Assembly (NCBI GenBank): GCA_004376105.1
Contig: SOKA01000032.1
Coordinates: 1-10,530 of the forward strand
DNA: 10,530 nucleotides
DNA from: Dehalococcoidia bacterium
GTDB taxonomy: Bacteria > Chloroflexota > Dehalococcoidia > Dehalococcoidales > E44-bin46
Reading direction: 5' to 3'
The notes under the pieces were generated by a model. It did not search any database, was not told the origin of the DNA, and saw nothing but the letters and a program-made list of their open reading frames with translations. This document shows, one piece after another, positions 4,552 to 10,530 of the stretch. The stretch's first letter is position 1; each line of letters begins with the position of its first letter. A program made the position numbers and the translations under genes.

Positions 4552-5853
4552 CTAGCCGGTAAAGTTCGGGCGTTTCAAATTGTAGAATGCCCGCATGCCG
4601 GCAAAGTTAGCCTTTTCCCCTAGCTCGCCTTCTATTTTAAGGAGACGGTTATACTTGGCAACGCGCTCTGAGCGGCAGGGGGCGCCAGCTTTAATCAGAC
4701 CTGTATTAAGACCCACAGCTAGGTCAGCTATAGTAGTATCTTCGGTCTCACCTGAGCGGTGACTTACTATTGCCGTCCAGCCTGTCTGTTGTGCCCTCTG
4801 AATAGCAGCAATTGTTTCAGTAAGGGTGCCAATTTGATTGGGTTTGATAAGAATGGAATTAGATGCCTTTAACTTGATGCCCTGATTGAGGCGGCTTATA
4901 TTAGTAGCATAGAGGTCATCACCAACAAGTTGGATTTCATTGCCCAATTTTTGAGTTAGGAGCTGCCAACCATCCCAGTCATCCTCGGCTATTCCGTCCT
5001 CAATACTAATAAGGGGGTAGCTTGATGCCCAATTGACATAATAATCAACCATTTCCTTGCTGCTGAGTGAAACACCTTCCCTACTCAGGATATATTGACC
5101 ATCTTTATAGAATTCGCTAGCTGCCGGGTCTAGGGCGATAAAACAGTCCTTACCTGGCTTGTAGCCTGCTTTTTCAATAGCGGCTAAAACTGCCTCTATT
5201 GCCTGTTTATTTGAGGCTAACGGGGGGGCAAATCCCCCTTCGTCGCCGACATTGGTATCCAGTCCTTTATCCTTAAGCACCCTTTTTAGGCTGTGGTAGA
5301 CCTCAGCACTTATTTGAAGAGCCTGACCAAAGTTCCTGGCTCCAGCTGGCACTACCATAAATTCTTGGAAATCTGTTGAATTGGTGGCATGCTTGCCGCC
5401 ATTTAAGATATTCAGCATCGGTACCGGTAGGGTATAGGTGGCTACCCCACCCAGGTAGCGGTATAGGGGTATATCACGCAGGTTAGCTGCAGCGTGAGCC
5501 ACAGCTAGTGATGTTCCCAGAATGGCATTAGCCCCTAGGTGTGATTTATTGGCTGTGCCATCAAGCTCTATTAGCTTGTGGTCAATAGCTGCTTGGTCGG
5601 TAGCTGACATGCCGATTATAGCCGAGGCAATATGTTCATTAACATTGGCTACCGCCTGGAGGACACCCAGTCCGTTAAACCTGGAATCGTCTCTGTCCCT
5701 GAGCTCTACCGCCTCATACTTGCCAATGCTGGCCCCAGAGGGTACAGCAGCCCGACCTATTGTCCCGTCGAATAGCTCTACCTCGACCTCCAGGGTAGGG
5801 TTGCCCCTGGAATCCAGGATTTCTCTAGCTTTGATATCCTCAATAGTTGACAC
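4552..5853 (-). CDS. eno: Enolase (phosphopyruvate hydratase)
   Basis: Enolase interconverts 2-phosphoglycerate and phosphoenolpyruvate with Mg2+ in the cytoplasm. At 433 residues it is full length. The N-terminal domain has ILDSRGNPTLEVEV (12-25) and PSGASIGKYEAVELRD (38-53). The barrel holds the expected residues: His155 (NGGKH), Glu164 (FQEF), Glu205 (GDEGGFAP), metal ligands Asp242 (ALDPAASEF), Glu285 (IEDG) and Asp312 (VGDDL), catalytic Lys337 in the signature ILIKPNQIGTLTET (334-347), SHRSGETED (364-372) and Lys388. The start is GTG (5851-5853) with only a weak AAGG 14 bases upstream. An in-frame stop above it leaves no better start. The gene begins 31 bases after the SLOG-protein stop, so it probably relies on translational coupling and the promoter at 6404-6433. 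Confidence 0.97.
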   Translation of the reverse strand: MSTIEDIKAREILDSRGNPTLEVEVELFDGTIGRAAVPSGASIGKYEAVELRDRDDSRFNGLGVLQAVANVNEHIASAIIGMSATDQAAIDHKLIELDGTANKSHLGANAILGTSLAVAHAAANLRDIPLYRYLGGVATYTLPVPMLNILNGGKHATNSTDFQEFMVVPAGARNFGQALQISAEVYHSLKRVLKDKGLDTNVGDEGGFAPPLASNKQAIEAVLAAIEKAGYKPGKDCFIALDPAASEFYKDGQYILSREGVSLSSKEMVDYYVNWASSYPLISIEDGIAEDDWDGWQLLTQKLGNEIQLVGDDLYATNISRLNQGIKLKASNSILIKPNQIGTLTETIAAIQRAQQTGWTAIVSHRSGETEDTTIADLAVGLNTGLIKAGAPCRSERVAKYNRLLKIEGELGEKANFAGMRAFYNLKRPNFTG

Positions 5854-5884
5854 TTTTGCTCTGGTAACCTTGAGGTTGGTCAGG

Positions 5885-6370
5885 TTATTGGTTTATAGCT
5901 AGCTCAAGAGCTTTATTTACTGCCTCGGTGGGGCTTTGAACTATGGTAATTGAGTTATCCTGCTGACCATTTCTAGATAGTGACCAAGTATTCAAGCCAA
6001 TGACGGGGATGCCGCTTTGTAAAGCGTGGCTTATTTCAGTGAGGGTGCCATAGCTGCCACCGATAGCAATAACTGCTTGGGCTGATTTGACCACGGCAAT
6101 ATTTCTAGCGTAGCCTATCCCGGTAACGATGGGAATTTGGACATAAGGGTTAGCTGCCTGACGGCTATCCCCGGGGAGAATGCCGATGGTTATTCCGCCC
6201 TCAGAACTGGCGCCTTTGCAGGCTGCCTCCATAACCCCACCTAAGCCCCCGCAGACTAAGATAGCACCTTGTTTGGCTAGCTCACAACCTACTGCTTCAG
6301 CCAACCGGGCTTCCTCTGACGCAGGTTGATTACCACCAATAACGGCAATAAATTTCTTGTTATTTATCAC
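5885..6370 (-). CDS. SLOG-fold protein, TIGR00725 type (LOG/MoCo-carrier-like)
   Basis: This 161-residue Rossmann-like SLOG protein has the family pattern: IAVIGGN (8-14), VCGGLGGVMEAA (39-50), TIGILPG (61-67), the pair Arg89-Asn90 (YARN) and IAIGGSYGTLTEI (101-113). Relatives include cytokinin-riboside-monophosphate phosphoribohydrolases (LOG) and molybdenum-cofactor carrier proteins, which bind a nucleotide-like ligand between the two Gly-rich loops. The LOG signature PGGxGTxxE is here GGSYGTLTE, so phosphoribohydrolase activity should not be assumed. TIGR00725 members have no settled function. The start is GTG (6368-6370) with a poor Shine-Dalgarno; an in-frame TAA just upstream excludes earlier starts. 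It is the first gene after the promoter at 6404-6433 and probably co-transcribed with enolase. A ligand-sensing or housekeeping role is possible, but nothing links it mechanistically to enolase. Confidence 0.85.
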   Translation of the reverse strand: MINNKKFIAVIGGNQPASEEARLAEAVGCELAKQGAILVCGGLGGVMEAACKGASSEGGITIGILPGDSRQAANPYVQIPIVTGIGYARNIAVVKSAQAVIAIGGSYGTLTEISHALQSGIPVIGLNTWSLSRNGQQDNSITIVQSPTEAVNKALELAINQ

Positions 6371-6403
6371 TCCACAAATCTCTTACTTTAAACTAGTATA
6401 TGA

Positions 6404-6433
6404 ATTATATCACCTGAACCTGGATATTAGCAA
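6404..6433 (-). promoter_or_regulatory. Promoter for the SLOG protein-enolase unit
   Basis: On the minus strand TTGCTA (6428-6433) is followed after 18 bases by a perfect TATAAT (6404-6409). Transcription would start near 6397, leaving a leader of about 25-30 bases before the GTG at 6370. It fits entirely in the 67-bp gap after pth, so enolase can be expressed independently of ligA-pth. Confidence 0.65.
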
Positions 6434-6437
6434 AGGA

Positions 6438-7019
6438 TTAGTTATATTTGTTCGTAGCTGCTGCCAGACCTTCGCTGAGGAGGCAGAGGATGGCTTCACT
6501 CACCCTGGGTATAACTTGGGTAATAATTTGTTTTTCTTCAGAGGTAAAATCACTAAGCACATAAGCAACAATATCAGCCTCGCTGATTTGGGTAGAGCCT
6601 GGGGTTACAATCGGTCGTCCAATACCTACCCGAAGGCGAAGGAAGTCTTGGCTTCCTAGCTCGGTGATGATAGAATCAATTCCTTTGTGTCCACCAGAGC
6701 TACTGCCATGGCGGATGCGGATTTTGCCCAGGGGGAGGTCAAGGTCATCATGGATAACTAGAAGGTCATCAAGGTTGATATTAAATTTCTTTATCAGCCG
6801 GCTAACTGACTGACCACTTAGGTTCATGTAGGTCTGGGGTTTGGCTAAGACCACTTTGCTGCCAGCTACCTCGCCTATGCCAATTCGGGCTTTACTTTGC
6901 TTTTTATCAAATCGGATGCCCTCTGTCCTGGCAAAATGATTAAGGCAGACAAATCCTACATTATGGCGGTTATTGGCATAACCTCGCCCCGGATTACCCA
7001 AGCCTACAATTAATTTCAT
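6438..7019 (-). CDS. pth: Peptidyl-tRNA hydrolase
   Basis: This enzyme cleaves the ester bond of peptidyl-tRNA released from stalled ribosomes and so recycles tRNA. It has 193 residues, the usual bacterial size. Visible motifs are VGLGNPG (5-11), Tyr14, RHNVGF (18-23) with catalytic His19, PQTYMNLSG (61-69) with Met65 and Asn66, HDDLDLPLG (90-98) with Asp91, and GGHKGI (109-114). At the last motif many Pth enzymes, including E. coli, have Asn (Asn114, GGHNG); here it is Lys112. Since this Asn helps position the substrate, the change is worth noting, but other basic substitutions occur in the family. ATG start with AAGGCAGG about 9 bases upstream. It begins 23 bases after the ligA stop and is probably co-transcribed with ligA. 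Confidence 0.96.
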   Translation of the reverse strand: MKLIVGLGNPGRGYANNRHNVGFVCLNHFARTEGIRFDKKQSKARIGIGEVAGSKVVLAKPQTYMNLSGQSVSRLIKKFNINLDDLLVIHDDLDLPLGKIRIRHGSSSGGHKGIDSIITELGSQDFLRLRVGIGRPIVTPGSTQISEADIVAYVLSDFTSEEKQIITQVIPRVSEAILCLLSEGLAAATNKYN

Positions 7020-7042
7020 TAAAGATTGCCTGCCTTTTCATA

Positions 7043-9061
7043 TTAGGCTTTCTCCTCTAGTAATTTAAGGAGCTCTTCCTCAGTGAGCTGTTTTATGCCT
7101 AGAGCCTGGGCGCGGGCTAGTTTTGAGCCAGGCTCAACTCCTACCACCAAGTATGTTGTTTTCTTGGTGACATTGTCTTTAGTTATGCCACCGAGGGCTT
7201 TTATCCGTGCCTCTGCCTCCTGCCGGCTAGATGTTTCTAACCTACCGGTAATGACAAATTCCTGTCCAGCTAAGGGTAACTCTTCCGGTCTAACTGCTTC
7301 TTCCTCCAGCCGAACCCCGGCGTCTTTTAATCTTTTAATGATATCTTTATTTTCTTTCTGCTTGAAGAAGGCGACTATGCTATCGGCAATCTTGGGGCCA
7401 ACAGTGGGAATGGATACAAGTTCCTCTCTGGAAGCATTTCGCAGTCTATCTATACTGCCAACGTGTTTTGCCACAAGCTCTGCCATTTCTTCACCGATAT
7501 GGAGTATGCCCAAGGCAAAGATGACCCTTGATAGTGGCCTTTCTTTGCTCTTCTCAATGGCGTTAAGGATATTGGTTACACTCTTCTCTGCCATTCTCTC
7601 CAGCTTTAGGAGCTGCTCCTTTTTCTCTTTAAGGTAGTACAGGTCAGCCACATTCTTAACCAGCCCTTCCCTTAACAGCATAGCGCTTTGTGATTCACCT
7701 ATCCCTCTAATATCCATGCCTCCCCGGGAGACAAAATGCTCTAATCGCTCTTGAATTTGAGCAGGACAGGCAGCATTAGTGCAGCGGGACATAGCTTCGC
7801 CCTCAGGCTTAATTGCCACAGCCCCACATACTGGGCAATGTGAGGGCATAATGAACATTTTTTCTTGCCCAGTGCGCTTACTTGCGACTGGTCCCACAAC
7901 CTCAGGTATCACCTCGCCTGCCCGTTGGACAATAACGGTATCGCCAATACGGATGTCCTTGCGCCTGATGTCGTCTTCATTGTGTAGGGCGGCCTGTTTA
8001 ATAGTTACTCCTCCCACCGAGACAGGCTCCAGAATAGCGTAAGGGTTAAGGGTGCCAGTTCTGCCTACACTAATACCTATATCAATTAGGCGCGTAGTGC
8101 CTTGGATAGCGGGGAACTTATAGGCTATAGCCCATCGCGGTTCATGACCAATGCTCCCCAATTGCCTTTGTAGCTCAAGCGAGTCTGCTTTAACCACGAT
8201 GCCATCGGCTTCATAGGCTAAGCTTTCCTTTCTCTCTACCCAAGTATGGTGATACTGTTCAACCTGCTCAATAGTAGTAAATAGGCTATTATTAGGGTTT
8301 ACCTTAAAGCCTAGGGACTTGAGATATTCCATAGTTTCCCAATGAGTTGGGGGAGTTGCCTTACCCTCAGCATAACCCAGCATATAGATATATATATCCA
8401 GTGGGCGTTTAGCTGTAATGCGGGGGTCAAGCTGACGCACTGAGCCAGCGGCGGCGTTCCTGGGGTTAGCAAAAAGGGGCAACCCTTCTTCAGCCCGCTC
8501 CTGATTTAGTTTATTAAAGCCAGCTTTAGGCAGAAAAACCTCACCCCGCACCTCAAACCGGGGTGGTGCCTCTTTAGGTACGGAAAGCGGGACACTCCTG
8601 ATAGTTCTCAGGTTCTGGGTGATATTTTCACCACGGAATCCATCACCACGGGTAGCCCCGGTAGCTAGGTGACCGTTAATATAGGTTAAGGCCACGGCCA
8701 ACCCGTCAATCTTATGCTCGCAGACAAGGTTAAATTGCTGTTCAGCTACCAGCTTTGAGGCTCGCGTATACCAGGCTAGTAGCTCCTCTTTGGAGAAGGC
8801 ATTACCCAGGGATAGTAAAGGGTAGGGGTGTTCTACCACTCCAAAGGCTTCCACTGGGGCAGCGCCAACCCGCTGGGTGGGTGAGTCGGGGGTCAGGAAC
8901 TGGGGGTACTCTGCCTCCAGTTGCTTAAGTTCCTTCATTAACAAATCGTACTCGGCGTCACTAATCTCAGGGCTGTCCAGCACATAATAGCGATAGTTAT
9001 GGTAGTTAATCGCCGCCCTTAGCTGCTCTATTCTTTCTTTTATCTGGGCTAAGTCCTTCAT
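7043..9061 (-). CDS. ligA: NAD-dependent DNA ligase LigA
   Basis: LigA seals nicks in Okazaki fragments and repair intermediates, using NAD to adenylate itself. At 672 residues all domains are present. The Ia domain (1-70) has YHNYRYYVLDSPEISDAEYD (20-39) for NMN/NAD binding. The nucleotidyltransferase domain has the adenylated Lys117 in EHKIDGLA, TRGDGFRGE (137-145), RGEVF (172-176), FANPRNAAAGS (197-207), EADGIVVK (284-291) and WAIAYKFP (310-317). The OB fold follows (about 320-400, SVGRTGTLNP). A Cys4 zinc finger uses Cys409, Cys412, Cys427 and Cys432. Helix-hairpin-helix repeats include IPTVGPKIAD (551-560). A BRCT domain is at about 594-672. ATG start with AAAGGCGG upstream. It is the first leftward gene from the divergent spacer at 9062-9213 and the probable head of ligA-pth. 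Confidence 0.98.
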   Translation of the reverse strand: MKDLAQIKERIEQLRAAINYHNYRYYVLDSPEISDAEYDLLMKELKQLEAEYPQFLTPDSPTQRVGAAPVEAFGVVEHPYPLLSLGNAFSKEELLAWYTRASKLVAEQQFNLVCEHKIDGLAVALTYINGHLATGATRGDGFRGENITQNLRTIRSVPLSVPKEAPPRFEVRGEVFLPKAGFNKLNQERAEEGLPLFANPRNAAAGSVRQLDPRITAKRPLDIYIYMLGYAEGKATPPTHWETMEYLKSLGFKVNPNNSLFTTIEQVEQYHHTWVERKESLAYEADGIVVKADSLELQRQLGSIGHEPRWAIAYKFPAIQGTTRLIDIGISVGRTGTLNPYAILEPVSVGGVTIKQAALHNEDDIRRKDIRIGDTVIVQRAGEVIPEVVGPVASKRTGQEKMFIMPSHCPVCGAVAIKPEGEAMSRCTNAACPAQIQERLEHFVSRGGMDIRGIGESQSAMLLREGLVKNVADLYYLKEKKEQLLKLERMAEKSVTNILNAIEKSKERPLSRVIFALGILHIGEEMAELVAKHVGSIDRLRNASREELVSIPTVGPKIADSIVAFFKQKENKDIIKRLKDAGVRLEEEAVRPEELPLAGQEFVITGRLETSSRQEAEARIKALGGITKDNVTKKTTYLVVGVEPGSKLARAQALGIKQLTEEELLKLLEEKA

Positions 9062-9092
9062 CGACCGCCTTTTGTATGGCTATTTTTATTAA

Positions 9093-9107
9093 ATTATAAC
9101 ATATAAT
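9093..9107. promoter_or_regulatory. Back-to-back -10 hexamers between ligA and the DUF1015 gene
   Basis: ATTATA-ACA-TATAAT contains a perfect -10 for each strand: TATAAT on the minus strand at 9093-9098 for ligA and TATAAT on the plus strand at 9102-9107 for the DUF1015 gene. Neither has a recognisable -35 at 16-19 bases. Another weak option for the rightward gene is TTGCGC (9129-9134), 18 bases, TAAACT (9153-9158). The remaining spacer (9062-9213, 152 bp) shows nothing else I can name. Confidence 0.4.
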
Positions 9108-9213
9108 CATATTGTTGCTCGCTGTCACTTGCGCCTTTTCTGCGGCATACAGTAAACTAGGGTCATTAAGAATCATCTTGTCCTAGATTCAATTAGAAAA
9201 GGATTAGGCAAGC

Positions 9214-10527
9214 ATGGCTGAGATTTGCCCCTTTCGGGGCGGGCGTTATAATCAAAAGTTAGTTAAGGACTTGTCGTCTGTTATCTGTCCCCCTTATGAC
9301 ATTATTACCCCACAGATAGAGCAAGAGCTTTATCACCGAAGTCAGTATAACTTTGTCCGATTGGAGCACGGCCGGCAGTTATCACAGGATACAATTATAG
9401 ACAATAAGTATGCTCGTTCAGCAGCTACCCTGGAACAGTGGCTGAAGCTAGGTGTGCTTAAGATTGATGAGGTGCCAGCTATTTATCTCCACGACCACTA
9501 TTTTATGCACCAGGGAAAGCAATATAGACGCCGCGGTATTATCGTCTGTGTTAGGTTGGAGGAATGGGATAAGATGGTGATTCGCCCTCATGAGGGCACG
9601 TTAGCCGAGCCTGGGAGTGATCGACTAAGCCTATTATGGGCGCTCCAGGCCAATACCAGCCCAATTTTAGCTCTATATGAAGACCAAGGAAAGCGCATCT
9701 CCTCGTTATTAGCTCTAGAGGGGCGAAGCCAGCCTATAATTAGTCTAAGCACTGTTACTGGAGAAAGTCATAGTATTTGGGCTATCACTGAGCCTGAGAT
9801 TATAAATCAGATATGCGCTAACTTGGCTCGCCAACCGCTTTATATTGCTGATGGGCATCATCGCTATGAGAGTGCTCTTACCCATCAGCGGGAAAGACAG
9901 GCTTGCTCCTCATTAGTATCGGGAGATGAGGGGTTTAATTTTGTGATGATGACGCTGGTAAGTTTTTCCGACCCAGGGCTTATTATTCTACCACCTCACC
10001 GGCTGGTTCGTGGTATGTCAAGAGCCAGCTTGAATGAGCTGCTGGCTAAGTTGAGGTCGTTCTTTGAAGTAGAGGAGTTGCCACTGAGTATGCCCGGTAT
10101 CTGGCAGCAAGTCGATGATTTACTGGCTGGTGAATCAAACCAGGTTAACTTAATCCTTTTTGGTTTAGCTACCGAGCACCTTTTCTTGCTAAGGTTGCGT
10201 GACTTTGTGGCTACTAGCCAGATGATGCCTTACTTTCATTGTGAGCTATACAAGAGGTTAGATGTTAGTATTCTCGACCATATCATACTGGAGAAGCTGC
10301 TGGGACTGGGTGGAGGTGGAGAGGAAGCATTCCTTGCCTATAGTTATGACAAGCTGGATGCGATAAACAGGGTATTAGACCAGGAATACCAGCTAGCCTT
10401 TCTATTAAGTCCGGTTAAGGCAGAGGTGGTTAAAGCCATTGCTGATGCTGGTGACCGGCTGCCCAGGAAATCAACCTACTTTTACCCCAAACCACCAGCA
10501 GGATTAGTCTTCAACCGGCTGGTGTAA
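9214..10527 (+). CDS. DUF1015 family protein, function unknown
   Basis: This complete 437-residue protein matches DUF1015 (PF06245) by its motif series: ICPPYDII (24-31), YNFVRLEHG (45-53), RPHEGTL (124-130), IADGHHRYESAL (211-222), PPHRLVRG (260-267) and LPRKSTYFYPK (416-426) near the end. The conserved ADGHHR core suggests a catalytic or phosphate-binding site. DUF1015 has been related to the ParB/SerK-like fold, and family members are often found beside serine-biosynthesis genes (serA and an aminotransferase). Those genes would lie beyond the right edge, so this context cannot be checked here. No signal peptide or membrane segment is seen. ATG start with AAAAGGA (9197-9203) 10 bases upstream. 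The stop lies three bases before the window end. It is divergent from ligA. Confidence 0.9.
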   Translation: MAEICPFRGGRYNQKLVKDLSSVICPPYDIITPQIEQELYHRSQYNFVRLEHGRQLSQDTIIDNKYARSAATLEQWLKLGVLKIDEVPAIYLHDHYFMHQGKQYRRRGIIVCVRLEEWDKMVIRPHEGTLAEPGSDRLSLLWALQANTSPILALYEDQGKRISSLLALEGRSQPIISLSTVTGESHSIWAITEPEIINQICANLARQPLYIADGHHRYESALTHQRERQACSSLVSGDEGFNFVMMTLVSFSDPGLIILPPHRLVRGMSRASLNELLAKLRSFFEVEELPLSMPGIWQQVDDLLAGESNQVNLILFGLATEHLFLLRLRDFVATSQMMPYFHCELYKRLDVSILDHIILEKLLGLGGGGEEAFLAYSYDKLDAINRVLDQEYQLAFLLSPVKAEVVKAIADAGDRLPRKSTYFYPKPPAGLVFNRLV

Positions 10528-10530
10528 GCG

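Noticed and set aside
5522..5902. Plus-strand ORF antisense to the enolase 5' end
   Set aside because: Shadow of the conserved enolase reading frame, with low-complexity Ser/Leu-rich translation.
5885..6370. Assigning the SLOG protein as a LOG cytokinin phosphoribohydrolase
   Set aside because: The catalytic signature PGGxGTxxE is not present as such (GGSYGTLTE), so only the fold family is supported.
7083..7637. Plus-strand 184-residue ORF antisense to ligA
   Set aside because: Shadow of the ligA BRCT/HhH coding region; Ser/Leu-rich translation with no motif.

Overview
The window looks like a chromosomal segment of an uncultured bacterium, most likely a member of the Chloroflexota, class Dehalococcoidia. 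I infer this from the gene set (NAD-dependent DNA ligase ligA, peptidyl-tRNA hydrolase, a SLOG-fold protein, enolase, GAPDH, a DUF1015 protein and tubulin-superfamily genes together), moderate GC and consensus sigma-70-like promoters. No 16S or other phylogenetic marker is present, so the placement is an inference. No mobile element, tRNA, rRNA, CRISPR array or phage gene is visible.

Layout. Positions 1-141 (+) hold the end of a Lys/Glu/Ala-rich gene that enters from outside the window. It is followed by an apparently decayed or frameshifted tail and an orphan ribosome binding site with a five-codon mini-ORF. Positions 275-832 (+) encode a small, soluble, all-helical protein made of consecutive 11-residue (hendecad) repeats. 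Convergent to it are two tandem leftward genes (882-2045 and 2148-3326) for tubulin-superfamily GTPases. They resemble archaeal CetZ, and eukaryotic tubulin in the GQCG loop, more than ordinary FtsZ. Each has its own strong promoter, and the two promoter/leader regions are nearly the same sequence although the proteins have diverged.

The rest is housekeeping, mostly leftward. ligA (7043-9061) and pth (6438-7019) are closely spaced. A promoter at 6404-6433 then precedes a SLOG-fold TIGR00725-type protein (5885-6370) and enolase (4552-5853), both with GTG starts. GAPDH (3415-4428) follows after a 123-bp spacer with a hairpin. Enolase and GAPDH are lower-glycolysis/gluconeogenesis enzymes; LigA seals nicks in replication and repair; Pth recycles peptidyl-tRNA. 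At the right end a DUF1015 protein (9214-10527, +) is divergent from ligA across a 152-bp spacer with back-to-back -10 hexamers.

The most interesting part is the left third. Two co-regulated CetZ-like tubulins lie next to one, possibly two, charged helical-repeat proteins. A bacterial cytoskeletal module of polymerising GTPases plus helical partner is a reasonable hypothesis, but the functional link rests only on proximity and protein type.
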